A stretch of 24,938 nucleotides of DNA from a virus: IMG/VR virus record IMGVR_UViG_3300044796_000052, positions 1-24,938 of that record; one strand, given 5' to 3'. How positions within the stretch are numbered: the stretch's first letter is position 1; each line of letters begins with the position of its first letter. The position numbers were made by a program, and so were the translations under genes. This document shows, piece after piece, positions 5,351 through 12,922 of the stretch. The notes beneath the pieces are model-generated. The model saw only the letters and a list, made by a program, of their open reading frames with translations, had not been told where the DNA came from and did no database searches.

Positions 5351-5365
5351 CAATGGAGAAACCAA

Positions 5366-5560
5366 GTGATCAATTGGATTGATATTAAATTTGCCGTTCC
5401 TGCAACTAACGGTAAATATATGGTTTTCGATGGATGTTTTTATGTAGCATGGTTCAATAGATTCAAGAATGGAAAGATGAAATGGCGATCTCCCTTGGGA
5501 GGTTGCTGTCTTGATCGCGTTACTCATTGGGCACCATTGCCGGAGCCACCACGTGCATAA
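5366..5560 (+). CDS. DUF551 protein
   Basis: This is a 64-aa protein starting at GTG 5366 with GGAG 7 nt upstream. It shows the full short DUF551 pattern: NWIDIKFAVPATNGKYMVF at the start, an aromatic strand (YVAWFNRF), a Trp in the centre, and VTHWAPLPEPP at the end. These phage and prophage proteins have no established biochemical function that I know of. It is paralogous in outline to 2836-3168. Its end overlaps the GTG start of the phosphoesterase by 8 bp. Confidence 0.8.
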   Translation: MINWIDIKFAVPATNGKYMVFDGCFYVAWFNRFKNGKMKWRSPLGGCCLDRVTHWAPLPEPPRA

Positions 5561-6107
5561 CACATGGTTCACAAGCGATACCCACTTTGGACATACTAAG
5601 ATTCTGGAGTATGAAAAAGAAGCTCGTCCCTTCAATTCAGTGGAGCAAATGAATGAATGCCTCATCGATCGATGGAATAGCGTGGTGCGCCCTTGTGATA
5701 CTGTTTACCACCTTGGCGATTTCTGCTTTGGTAGACGCAATATTGAAATCGCGGCCAAACTTAACGGCAAGAAAAATCTTATTCTGGGAAACCATGACAC
5801 TTATGCTATCGGCGATTACCTCAAGTATTTTAATAAAGTGTTTGGCGCACTCTATTGGCATAACTGCGTCTTAACGCATATACCAGTTCATCCAGACAAC
5901 TTGGGCACTCGGGCTTGGCTCAACATCCATGGGCATTTGCACAGCCACAATGTCAAACAGTCATGGGAAGGAGGGTGGAAGAATCCACAAGCCGCGAATA
6001 TATTGGGTCATGATCTTAATTATTTGAATGTCTCAGTAGAACAAAACAACCTCTATCCTTTTCACTCAGATGAAATATACGAACGCGCAGAAAAAATGAG
6101 CGAATAA
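5553..6107 (+). CDS. Calcineurin-like metallophosphoesterase
   Basis: This is a 184-aa protein from GTG 5553 (GGAG 7 nt upstream, overlapping the DUF551 stop). The metal-site motifs appear in order: SDTHFGH (Asp9, His11), YHLGDFCFG (Asp56), ILGNHD (Asn80, His81), LTHIPVHP (His109) and NIHGHLHSH (His126-His130). This is the complete ligand set of the calcineurin-like phosphoesterase fold, so the enzyme should be active with a two-metal site. Phage members of this compact type are annotated only as phosphoesterases; the natural substrate (nucleotide, cyclic nucleotide, RNA end or protein phosphate) is not known. It is the last gene of the 2597-6107 operon. Confidence 0.9.
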   Translation: MHNTWFTSDTHFGHTKILEYEKEARPFNSVEQMNECLIDRWNSVVRPCDTVYHLGDFCFGRRNIEIAAKLNGKKNLILGNHDTYAIGDYLKYFNKVFGALYWHNCVLTHIPVHPDNLGTRAWLNIHGHLHSHNVKQSWEGGWKNPQAANILGHDLNYLNVSVEQNNLYPFHSDEIYERAEKMSE

Positions 6108-6137
6108 AAACGGGGCATCTCTCTCAAGAATACCCCG
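6106..6137 (-). terminator. Rho-independent terminator for the 6154-6741 gene
   Basis: Read on the minus strand, CGGGG (6133-6137) pairs with CCCCG (6111-6115), with TCTTGAGAGA in the loop able to extend it. A run of five T (6106-6110) follows. The plus strand has no T run after the stem, so it mainly serves the minus-strand gene. It lies between two convergent genes. Confidence 0.75.
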
Positions 6138-6153
6138 CCACGCACACTCTTTA

Positions 6154-6741
6154 TTAGTCAGCTTTGAGCAATATCAACTTGATATATGCACTGTTAGGCT
6201 GTGCATTTGACCCCAAAACAGGTGCATTGAGGTTAATTTGTGAATCACTGGTATTTGCAAGTTCTAAATAATCACCAGCATTCAAATGCACGAACACATC
6301 TGCGACAGTTTCATTGGATTTCTGTTCTGGGCTGATGGTCATGCAGGCAAAAGTAGATCCTGGAACCAACACGCCATTAACAAACAATGAAAGCGTCCAG
6401 ACCTTGAGGGGTGACTGAATCGGGTTCAACGCGCCGCAGATTCCTGTGGCAACATCGTACCAGCCAGCCTTGTTGACGATGATCTTACCGTTTGAAACAG
6501 CCTGTGAAAGATCGATGTTTGCTGTGGCAAACACATTCTTTTCAAGCACTGCGATACCACCTGGCATGTTCGCACCGGGTGAAGCCAGCAGAGTTTGAGG
6601 AACCTGTGAATAGGCTTCTGCAAATTCTGGCTCACAACATTTGCCTTCGGGTTTCTTTTCATCGTTGCAACAGTAGATGTTAAAATTGCAGCCTTTTCCA
6701 CCGTGGTGGTGATGGCCATTTCCTTGCATGTCGTCTGACAT
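6154..6741 (-). CDS. C1q/TNF-like jelly-roll protein with His/Cys-rich N-terminus
   Basis: This is a 195-aa protein. The start is set at the ATG complementary to 6739-6741, because AGGAG lies 7 nt before it; upstream in-frame codons lack such a site. Residues 10-13 are four His, followed by Cys18, CC at 24-25 and CC at 35-36, a likely metal-binding or disulfide-rich head. From about residue 65 the pattern (NKAGWYDVATGI, VWTLSLFVNGVLVPGS, VFVHLNAGDYLELANTS) fits the C1q/TNF-like jelly roll found in trimeric exosporium and phage fibre tips. There is no signal peptide. It is probably a virion or surface-binding protein. It stands alone on the minus strand with its own terminator, apart from the late operon. 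Confidence 0.65.
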   Translation of the reverse strand: MSDDMQGNGHHHHGGKGCNFNIYCCNDEKKPEGKCCEPEFAEAYSQVPQTLLASPGANMPGGIAVLEKNVFATANIDLSQAVSNGKIIVNKAGWYDVATGICGALNPIQSPLKVWTLSLFVNGVLVPGSTFACMTISPEQKSNETVADVFVHLNAGDYLELANTSDSQINLNAPVLGSNAQPNSAYIKLILLKAD

Positions 6742-6834
6742 ATAGTTACTCCTGTAGTTGGATTGTGCCATTCCAGTTAAGCACCTCCATGACGGCAAGA
6801 ATTGATGAGAATTTTCTTTTTACAGACCCACAGG

Positions 6835-6870
6835 AGGGTTTACCCTTGGAAGTCACAAAGGGTTTACCCT
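6835..6870. promoter_or_regulatory. Two identical 12-bp palindromes, putative operators
   Basis: AGGGTTTACCCT occurs at 6835-6846 and again at 6859-6870, exactly 24 bp apart and so close to the same helical face. Each copy is an inverted repeat (AGGG/CCCT or AGGGT/ACCCT). They lie between two divergent genes (starts 6741 minus and 6891 plus), which suggests binding sites for a dimeric regulator. In RNA each could form a small hairpin with a TTTA loop, so post-transcriptional control is also possible. Confidence 0.55.
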
Positions 6871-6890
6871 CGAACATAAGGAGAAGCACC

Positions 6891-7097
6891 ATGGAAATAT
6901 TGGCTAAATTACACAGGAAAGCTGAAAAAGATGGCGCTCGGATAATGATCAAATTTGATCCAACCGAACCCAATGAATCTACTTGGGCAGTGCGCTATTA
7001 TCCTGATCCTGATGAGAATGGAAATTTCTGGGCTGAAGGCGACACGCTGGCGGCTGCCATTCGACAATTGATTGATGAGCTTGAGGGCTTTAAATGA
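6891..7097 (+). CDS. Small acidic protein (68 aa)
   Basis: The start is set at ATG 6891 because of AAGGAG at 6878-6883. An earlier in-frame ATG (6765) would translate through the palindrome pair and has no comparable site. The product is 68 aa: a basic helix (ILAKLHRKAEKDGARIMIKF), a beta segment (TWAVRYYPDPDENGNF), then a helix (TLAAAIRQLIDEL). The pattern of a strand pair followed by an amphipathic helix resembles small phage HicB-like or DUF-type proteins, but I do not assign a family. Its stop overlaps the next start (ATGA). Confidence 0.65.
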   Translation: MEILAKLHRKAEKDGARIMIKFDPTEPNESTWAVRYYPDPDENGNFWAEGDTLAAAIRQLIDELEGFK

Positions 7098-7795
7098 TAC
7101 GTAAACTCCTGATTGCCGCGACCCTTTCTGCTCTAATTTTTTCCAGCGTGGCCGATGCCGCGCGAGGCGGTTATTCGTCTGGAAGCCGGGGAGGGTTTTC
7201 CGGTGGTCGGTCATCCTATAGTTCATCCAGTTTTCGATCTTCCTCAAGCGGCTATAGTTCAGGTTCGGCGAGGAGTGGTTACAGTTCGGGTGCCCGAAGT
7301 GGTTACAGTCCAAGCACCAACCGCAGCAGTTCTGCAAGTCCTTCTCGCAGCTATGCTCCTGCATACGCACCAGCCCCTTCAGTTACCCGTTCATCTGTAC
7401 GGACTGATTCCGCCTCCAGTCACCAGACTGTCATTAACAATCACAACCACACTGGCGGGGGAAGTGGGATCGGTGGGGGTGGGTTTTGGAGTGGCCTTTT
7501 AGGGGGATATATAGGCGGCAGCATGGCGAATCATGGCGGGGGCTACGCCCAACCCGTGGTTATGGCACAACCAGCGCCAATCGTTCAGGGAGCGCCTGTA
7601 ATGGCGTCTGACGGGGCAGTCATGGCGGGTGGCGCGGTAATGGCACCCCCAGTCGTTTATGAAAGACCTGTGAACCCGATTTTCATTCTGATTGGTTTCT
7701 GCATTTTCGCTTTCTTTGCTGTCTGCATGATCCGGCTGGTCTGGTATTGGTTTTTCAGGGAAGATAATCATTCGTGCAGGCATGACAGGTGGTGA
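7094..7795 (+). CDS. Gly/Ser/Tyr-rich exported membrane protein
   Basis: This is a 233-aa protein. The signal peptide covers residues 1-22 (cut expected after ADA). Residues 23-100 are a low-complexity region of GYSSG/SRSGYSSGA-type repeats rich in Ser, Gly, Arg and Tyr. A Gly-rich segment (GGGSGIGGGGFWSGLLGGYI) follows, then an Ala/Val/Pro/Met-rich stretch with MAQPAPI and VMASDGAVMAG. A strong membrane helix lies at about 191-218 (PIFILIGFCIFAFFAVCMI), and the tail is short and charged. It is anchored at the C-terminus with a disordered, sticky exported domain. Such proteins are found near phage and bacterial surface genes; the function is unknown. It is translationally coupled to 6891-7097. 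Confidence 0.7.
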   Translation: MIRKLLIAATLSALIFSSVADAARGGYSSGSRGGFSGGRSSYSSSSFRSSSSGYSSGSARSGYSSGARSGYSPSTNRSSSASPSRSYAPAYAPAPSVTRSSVRTDSASSHQTVINNHNHTGGGSGIGGGGFWSGLLGGYIGGSMANHGGGYAQPVVMAQPAPIVQGAPVMASDGAVMAGGAVMAPPVVYERPVNPIFILIGFCIFAFFAVCMIRLVWYWFFREDNHSCRHDRW

Positions 7796-7867
7796 TCAAA
7801 AAGGAGATACTCAGGGATGAAATATCGAGTTCATAGTGTGATTGAAACCTTCACAGAAGGAGGTGAT

Positions 7868-8122
7868 ATGAAATCGGGCCACGCACCCATAGTCGAAAGC
7901 AACAGCGATGAGTTGAAAGAGGAAAAAAGCTCATCCCCTGACGGTAACTCTCATTACCACAGGTCGGAAGCATCCAGTGACAGGAATGGTTTCTTTCATC
8001 GTGTAAAGAATGAACATAAAGGAATCAGTCAGGTTACCAATGTCAATGTCCACATTGAACAACAAAAAGATGACGGTTGTTCTGGATGCTTCAAGGCATT
8101 AACCAGTATATTCAGAAGGTGA
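7868..8122 (+). CDS. Small hydrophilic protein with C-terminal CSGCF motif
   Basis: This is an 84-aa protein from ATG 7868, preceded by a near-perfect ribosome-binding site (AAGGAGGTGAT). An in-frame ATG at 7817 also has AAGGAG at a longer spacing and would add 17 residues, so a dual start is possible. The N-terminal two thirds is polar and Ser/Glu-rich (disordered). The end has a beta-like segment (ISQVTNVNVHIEQQ) followed by GCSGCFKALTSIFRR, a Cys pair and a short amphipathic helix. No family recognised. It sits between the exported protein and the cold-shock gene. Confidence 0.6.
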   Translation: MKSGHAPIVESNSDELKEEKSSSPDGNSHYHRSEASSDRNGFFHRVKNEHKGISQVTNVNVHIEQQKDDGCSGCFKALTSIFRR

Positions 8123-8151
8123 CAGTTTATTAACCATAAGGAAAAGCAGCC

Positions 8152-8358
8152 GTGAAAGAGAAAGGAATTGTGAAGTGGTTCAATGCCAGCAAAGGGTATG
8201 GCTTCATTGCCAGACAAGGAAAAGGGGATGTTTTTGTCCACTTCAAGGCCATTCTCGGGGACGGCTATAAATCACTGAACGAAGGCGATCACGTTGAGTT
8301 CAACGTAGAAGAAGGCAAGAAAGGACTGCAAGCTGCGGATGTTAGCCTCGCAGATTGA
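8152..8358 (+). CDS. Cold-shock protein (CspA family)
   Basis: This is a 68-aa protein starting at GTG 8152 with TAAGGA upstream. It covers one complete cold-shock domain: [15 protein letters not shown] at 5-19 contains RNP1 (KGYGFI), and VFVHF at 27-31 is RNP2. The usual [18 protein letters not shown] segment closes the barrel. These proteins bind single-stranded RNA or DNA and act as RNA chaperones or antiterminators. It is acidic and of usual length. It is the last gene of the 6891-8358 cassette, followed directly by a terminator. Confidence 0.93.
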   Translation: MKEKGIVKWFNASKGYGFIARQGKGDVFVHFKAILGDGYKSLNEGDHVEFNVEEGKKGLQAADVSLAD

Positions 8359-8361
8359 AGC

Positions 8362-8393
8362 AAAACGCCTGACCGTAGTTGTTCAGGCGTTTT
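8362..8393. terminator. Bidirectional Rho-independent terminator
   Basis: AAAACGCCTGA (8362-8372) pairs over 11 bp with TCAGGCGTTTT (8383-8393), with a 10-nt loop. T runs follow on the plus strand, and A runs precede it so that the minus strand also reads out as T. It lies between the convergent cold-shock gene and the last late gene and should stop transcription from both sides. Confidence 0.9.
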
Positions 8394-8408
8394 CTCATTT
8401 CTTCCTCA

Positions 8409-9539
8409 TTACGCGCCGTAACTGCCAGCAGATAACTGAGCAGAAATCTTGCAACCATTGGCCAGCACAAGCACCAGATAACTTGTCTGCTTCCCAGTGT
8501 CGAGCAAGCTAAGAACACAAGCGCCTGAAGCACTGGACATGGCAGAAATCTGGGTCGTGATTGCTGCGCCGTTTTGCAGACTCAAGCCACCAGAAGCCAC
8601 AGAGAAGCCTGTCGAAGCTGCGCTGGCAAGTGTCAGACCATCAGCAGCAGATGAGGCATAAACCCTAAATGGAATGATACGGGCAATGTTGCTGCCGCTT
8701 CCGTCTTTTAACTGCACCGTAATCGTTGCTGTATTTGCCGCACCAGCAACAGCAGAAATCGTACAGGAAGCCGGGTCAACCTGTGCCACAGGAGTTGCGC
8801 CATATTTCAGATTGACGATATTGGCAACGGTGAATGTACCGGCGGCATTCGTACCAGCATCAAGCAGAAAGTTTGCAGTCGATGCGCCCGGATCCGGTAT
8901 GCTGATAACCGAAGCCTGACCCATTGAAGCGTTGCTGATTGTGGTATTGGTATTGCCAGCGTTTGCCACAGCAGCGAGGATCAAAGCACCTCTTGCAGCC
9001 GTAGAAGGGAAGGATATCAGCGTTCCCGCTGTTCCCGATAAGCCAGCCTGAACACTTCCGTTGTTGATCGCAGTCGCTGCCGTGTCATCCACGGTTCCAG
9101 TCGTGTCCTGAAACAGAGCCATGTGATTGGCTACCACCGCAGAACCTGCCATTACAACCACCGTCTTTGCAGCATTGGATGGCAGATAACCGGCATCTTT
9201 GATCTGGCCAGTCGTGCCATTGAATACCGCAAAATTACCGGAAACCACTGGCAACAACACGTCCCCTTGGCTCACATCCTCAACCAGCGTGATCACACCA
9301 TTGCTGATCGAAACAGTCAGGACAACATAGGAAGCAGTTCCCAAAACGCTGTCATAACTGTACATGCAGTCAATAACATCAAGAGGGGAGAGATTAACTT
9401 CCTGCAACTGTAGTCCAGCACCGTTCAGATAACCCGCCGCTGTAATGGTGGCAAGGTTATCGCTCGCGAGCATTTTTACTTCACCCGGCTGTACACCAAC
9501 CTGGCCAACGCTTACCCGAACTAACTGTAAAAGTGACAT
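8409..9539 (-). CDS. Phage fibre-type structural protein (376 aa)
   Basis: This is a 376-aa protein rich in Ala, Gly, Ser, Thr and Val, with very few charged residues. The N-terminus (VGVQPGEVKMLASDNLATIT and then GYLNGAG) and the GDVLLPVVSGNFAVFNGTTG segment are motifs I associate with phage fibre or appendage proteins. The rest is predicted beta (SNASMGQASVISIPDPGAST; ATITVQLKDGSGSNIARIIP). The start is supported by GGAGGG 8 nt upstream. It is the last gene of the late operon and ends at the bidirectional terminator. A receptor-binding or decoration role is inferred from composition and position. Confidence 0.7.
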   Translation of the reverse strand: MSLLQLVRVSVGQVGVQPGEVKMLASDNLATITAAGYLNGAGLQLQEVNLSPLDVIDCMYSYDSVLGTASYVVLTVSISNGVITLVEDVSQGDVLLPVVSGNFAVFNGTTGQIKDAGYLPSNAAKTVVVMAGSAVVANHMALFQDTTGTVDDTAATAINNGSVQAGLSGTAGTLISFPSTAARGALILAAVANAGNTNTTISNASMGQASVISIPDPGASTANFLLDAGTNAAGTFTVANIVNLKYGATPVAQVDPASCTISAVAGAANTATITVQLKDGSGSNIARIIPFRVYASSAADGLTLASAASTGFSVASGGLSLQNGAAITTQISAMSSASGACVLSLLDTGKQTSYLVLVLANGCKISAQLSAGSYGA

Positions 9540-9565
9540 TTGTTAATCCCTCCATTGAATACTAT

Positions 9566-9916
9566 TTAGGCGGCTGCCTCTTGATCCTGTGTAGCCTCTG
9601 TCGGCTTTGTGAATTCTGCGAGCTGAAGTTTCAGGGCTTCGATTTCTTTCTGCATCACTGCTTTCTCTGCTTCCAGCTTCTGATTCAGTTCGGTTGCAGC
9701 ATTCAGATGATGCTGTGCAACCATACCATTTGAACGCAATCCAATATTGGCATTCATCAGTTCATCGGCCAATTGCTTGGTCGCGCTGGCCTGTGCTGAC
9801 AGTTGCAAAAGAGTGTCAGCATGGCTAGGAATTGGGGCTTGCGGTGCCTGTGCTTCAGGAGCGGCAGCAGGGGCTTCAGTCGTATCTACAGCGTTATTTT
9901 TGGACACCTTAGTCAT
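9566..9916 (-). CDS. Ala-rich coiled-coil protein, possible fibre chaperone
   Basis: This is a 116-aa protein. The N-terminus is an Ala/Pro/Gln-rich disordered stretch (TTEAPAAAPEAQAPQAPIP). Residues about 65-100 form a long coiled coil (ELNQKLEAEKAVMQKEIEAL, then KLQLAEF). It is flanked by the 925-aa and 376-aa fibre-type genes. Small coiled-coil proteins at such positions are often fibre-assembly chaperones or short fibre stalks, but this is inference. AAGG motifs lie before the start codon. Confidence 0.6.
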   Translation of the reverse strand: MTKVSKNNAVDTTEAPAAAPEAQAPQAPIPSHADTLLQLSAQASATKQLADELMNANIGLRSNGMVAQHHLNAATELNQKLEAEKAVMQKEIEALKLQLAEFTKPTEATQDQEAAA

Positions 9917-9927
9917 TGCCTTTACCC

Positions 9928-9953
9928 TTATCGTGTGAAAATTAGATTATACT
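9928..9953 (+). promoter_or_regulatory. Possible promoter for the 9984 gene
   Basis: TATACT at 9948-9953 is a good -10 box, 31 bp before the small plus-strand gene. The -35 region is weak: TTATCG at 9928 is only 14 bp upstream, and TTTACC at 9921 is 21 bp upstream. The gap between the two minus-strand genes is AT-rich. An independent promoter would be needed because all neighbouring genes run the other way. Confidence 0.35.
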
Positions 9954-9983
9954 GTTCAGGTCAAGAATCATCCAGAGGCTACC

Positions 9984-10124
9984 ATGAACAAGCCCTCCAA
10001 GAGAATGATTTTCGCGACCCTCCAACTGCTCATGATATCCCTGATTATATACGCTTTCGGCCCGGTCATCCTTGACCTTGTTGGCGGCCTATATTTCGCC
10101 CTCATCATGTATTTGACTGGTTAA
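9984..10124 (+). CDS. 46-aa membrane protein, moron-like, inside the late operon
   Basis: A 46-codon gene on the plus strand lies in the gap between two minus-strand late genes. After a basic start (MNKPSKR) the product is almost entirely hydrophobic (MIFATLQLLMISLIIYAF, then GPVILDLVGGLYFALIMYL), giving two short membrane helices. AGAGG precedes the ATG by about 7 nt, and a TATACT box lies upstream. It accounts for most of the otherwise empty 9917-10127 interval. The basic N-terminus followed by helices fits an inner-membrane protein with cytoplasmic N-terminus. Phage morons of this sort often alter the host envelope or exclude other phages; this is inferred from placement only. Confidence 0.55.
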   Translation: MNKPSKRMIFATLQLLMISLIIYAFGPVILDLVGGLYFALIMYLTG

Positions 10125-10127
10125 ATT

Positions 10128-12905
10128 TTACCTACGCCTTCTGGCTCCTATGAAACCACCAGCCTTAAGTGAAGTTCCAGCACTGAAGGCAGCATCCGCA
10201 ATCAGATATATTGTGGTGGTTGTGGCGATAGAGATACGGCGATTCAAGCCACCGAGCAATTGATTCCCGCCTGTCGTAAATGAAAGAACCAACTGATACA
10301 AAGCACCTTGACAGAAATTGCCATCGACTGCGGCACTTGTTGGACTTATTCCAGCAATAATCGTTGTTTCTACGACTGCGCCAGTAGCAGTGAATGATAC
10401 GCAACCAAATAGATCCCAATCACCCGCAGTCAAGGATATAGAGGTCACATTCGCAATCACAGCGTTTGATAGTGCGACAGTATTAGGCGCAACTTCTGAG
10501 CTTACAAATTCCCCAACAGTTCCAGTTGGAGCATTGTCATTGGTTGTTGTGCCTACAATGCCATTTGTGGTTGGTGAGAAAGTTAAAGATGTTGCTGTAG
10601 CATTTCCCAGATTCCCTCCAACAGTTGCAAGTGTTCCGCTTGTTGGGAAGGTGACAGTGGTTGTTCCAGTCATTGTGAACGTGCTGGCAAACACACCAGA
10701 AGTCGTAAATGGCCCGGCAAGTGTCAATGTGCTTGCGAGACTCACTGTATCAGCAAATGTTGCATTGTTTGCGAATGAAACAGTTTTAGAAGAACCAATT
10801 GTTAAAGTAGCTGCTGACGTTGAAGTAAATGCAAGACCGTTAATGCTGGTTGCAGTTGCCACACCAAGGCTAGGCGTAGTAAAAGAAGGTGAAACTGTCG
10901 GTGCCATTGTTCCGGCAACAAGAATGGTATTACCATCAGCAAGAGTCAGAGTTCTGTTGTTTGTGATTGATGCAACATTAAATCCGACATTAAAGCTGCC
11001 ATAATACAATGCGAATGGCTGTGCAGAGGTAACACCCGGATTGATTGCAACACCACCTGACCCTTTTCCAATCAATGAGAATGAAGCATTGGTATTGCTG
11101 CTAACAATTGTCATTGCGGCTGCATTTGCAATACCAGCCGTAAAAGTAAAATAATCTGTTGCTGATGCAACGTCAGAGAATGTTGCTATGTTAAAGCCAT
11201 TAGAACCCTTTATTGTGGGTGTAGTCAAAGCCATGTTTGTGGCAGCAATACCGGATGGCAATGTTGTACTTAATGAAGGTACGCCACTAGATGACGTTAC
11301 AAGGACAGAACTGTTTGCTGTTGCTAATCCTGTGACTGTATTGCTTCCATTTGAATAAAGCAGATTGCTTGCTGTGTAGGTATTGGCAAATGTAGCTGTT
11401 GACGCCACCCAATTTGTGCCATCAGATCTAAGTATCGTTCCAGTTGTTCCAACTGTTCCGGGGAATGTTGCTGTTGTCCATGCAGGATTGGCCGCCGCTC
11501 CACCAGTAGCAAGAAGCTGGCCAGAAGATCCGGGTGCCAATACAACCCATGCAGAACTATTTCTATAAAGGATATTTCCTTGTGTAGAACCGATTGCCGC
11601 ATCAATAGTTGCTGTCAGCGTATTTGCAATTGGAGCTGCACTTCCACCTGTTATGTTGGACAAAATATCATGGCTTGCGATAGCTGCCAGATTGACAGTT
11701 ATAGAACCTGCACCATTGGCAACAAGAATTCCTGTACCAGAATTTATCGCGGCTGCTACCGGATCAGCGCCAGTCGATCCAATGAGAATCTGCCCAGATG
11801 AAAGCACAATTGGAGTCATTGCGCTTGCGCCTTCAGCTACCATGATTCCATGGGCTGTGGGTACGCTAACGCCTGTCCCGCCGAACGTTGCATTTAAAAG
11901 ACCCGCCAGACTTACTGTTGAACCAGATCCAGAAGTTGTTAATCCTGTCGAGGCACCTGTGAGGGTTATTGTTCCACCGCTTACTGTAGCTGAACCAGAG
12001 TCCGCAGTTATAGAAGCAAGTGATCCTGTAGTGGTGGCGAGCGTACCACTTGTTGGAAATGTGACACCGGTATTTCCTGTGATTGTGCCTGTAAATGTAA
12101 AAGCACCTGACATGGTGAATGAGCCACCAAGACTGACAGCTTTTCCACCAATACTGGCGACTGTTATCGCACCCGTATTGGCAAGAGTCGCGTCACCAGA
12201 CATGGCCACATCAGTAGCAACATTGCTCACGTTTCCAACAAAAATATGAGCTGAAGTTAGTGCATTTGTGAGCATGGTTCCGCTGACAAGTGTCACATTA
12301 GCATCTGGGAAAGTAAGGGTTCTATTTCCTGTCCATGTAGGCACAGAGAATGTAAAAGTATGACCATTGCTTTGAATGACCAATGGAGCAGTCGTAACGG
12401 TTTCAGAACCAATGAAAACGCCACCAGATCCTTTTGAAAGAACCGAGAATGAAGCATTAGTGTTTGAGCTTAGAACACGAAGAATTGCACCGTTAGCTGT
12501 TCCATTTCCAATTCCAAGATAATCTGTTGCACCACCTGCATATCCAAAAGCCAACACGGGAAGGCCAGTTGAGCTTTGAATAAATGTGGGCTGGCTTATT
12601 ATTCCTGTCAGCCCACCAAGGGAAGTAATATCGGTATTAGCACCTAAATGTGCAAATGTGGAATCTGCATAGGTTTTGGTTACAGCATCAGCCGGATCAG
12701 TAGGAGTGGCAAGATTTGTTATCTTGAATCCACCCATATCGATAGCACCAAGCATGGTGCCACCAAGCAATGGCAGGAATGTCCCAACGCCGCCAGTGTT
12801 ATTGAATTTAGTATTGATGCCACCACGAAGGCCGACAACAATATCACCGGGGATAAGATCTCCGCCGTTATCGAACAAACTAAATTTTGAATCAATGACA
12901 GCCAT
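10128..12905 (-). CDS. Long repetitive tail fibre (925 aa)
   Basis: This is a 925-aa protein of low charge, dominated by Thr, Ser, Gly, Ala and Val. The N-terminal segment (LGGTMLGAIDMGGFKITNLA, then TDPADAVTKTYAD) is a common phage tail-fibre module. The shaft has fibre motifs repeated at distance: SSNTNASFS-x-x-x-KGSGGV at about residues 145-165 and 601-621, NRTLT-x-x-D after each, and VTFPTSGTLAT twice. The C-terminal part (LTAGDWDLFGCVSFTATGA, TTIIAGISPTSAAVDG) resembles a jelly-roll tip, and the last four residues are Arg. It is probably a trimeric receptor-binding fibre. AAGGAA lies before the start. Long plus-strand frames opposite it are composition shadows. Confidence 0.8.
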   Translation of the reverse strand: MAVIDSKFSLFDNGGDLIPGDIVVGLRGGINTKFNNTGGVGTFLPLLGGTMLGAIDMGGFKITNLATPTDPADAVTKTYADSTFAHLGANTDITSLGGLTGIISQPTFIQSSTGLPVLAFGYAGGATDYLGIGNGTANGAILRVLSSNTNASFSVLSKGSGGVFIGSETVTTAPLVIQSNGHTFTFSVPTWTGNRTLTFPDANVTLVSGTMLTNALTSAHIFVGNVSNVATDVAMSGDATLANTGAITVASIGGKAVSLGGSFTMSGAFTFTGTITGNTGVTFPTSGTLATTTGSLASITADSGSATVSGGTITLTGASTGLTTSGSGSTVSLAGLLNATFGGTGVSVPTAHGIMVAEGASAMTPIVLSSGQILIGSTGADPVAAAINSGTGILVANGAGSITVNLAAIASHDILSNITGGSAAPIANTLTATIDAAIGSTQGNILYRNSSAWVVLAPGSSGQLLATGGAAANPAWTTATFPGTVGTTGTILRSDGTNWVASTATFANTYTASNLLYSNGSNTVTGLATANSSVLVTSSSGVPSLSTTLPSGIAATNMALTTPTIKGSNGFNIATFSDVASATDYFTFTAGIANAAAMTIVSSNTNASFSLIGKGSGGVAINPGVTSAQPFALYYGSFNVGFNVASITNNRTLTLADGNTILVAGTMAPTVSPSFTTPSLGVATATSINGLAFTSTSAATLTIGSSKTVSFANNATFADTVSLASTLTLAGPFTTSGVFASTFTMTGTTTVTFPTSGTLATVGGNLGNATATSLTFSPTTNGIVGTTTNDNAPTGTVGEFVSSEVAPNTVALSNAVIANVTSISLTAGDWDLFGCVSFTATGAVVETTIIAGISPTSAAVDGNFCQGALYQLVLSFTTGGNQLLGGLNRRISIATTTTIYLIADAAFSAGTSLKAGGFIGARRRR

Positions 12906-12922
12906 TGAAAAATTCCTTATCT

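Noticed and set aside
7155-7502. Val/Leu-rich frame inside the Gly/Ser/Tyr-rich gene
   Set aside because: Frame shadow of a repetitive coding sequence with the signal peptide and membrane helix in the main frame.
10318-11004. Long plus-strand frame (228 aa) opposite the 925-aa fibre gene
   Set aside because: The Val/Pro/Ala-rich translation is the reverse shadow of the Thr/Ala/Gly-rich fibre codons. It has no ribosome-binding site and lies wholly inside the fibre gene.
11653-12249. Second long plus-strand frame (198 aa) opposite the fibre gene
   Set aside because: Same composition shadow as above.
10128-12905. Regularly spaced repeats that might look like a CRISPR array
   Set aside because: The repeats are degenerate, in frame with the fibre protein, and not separated by unique spacers of constant length. 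No CRISPR array is visible in the window.
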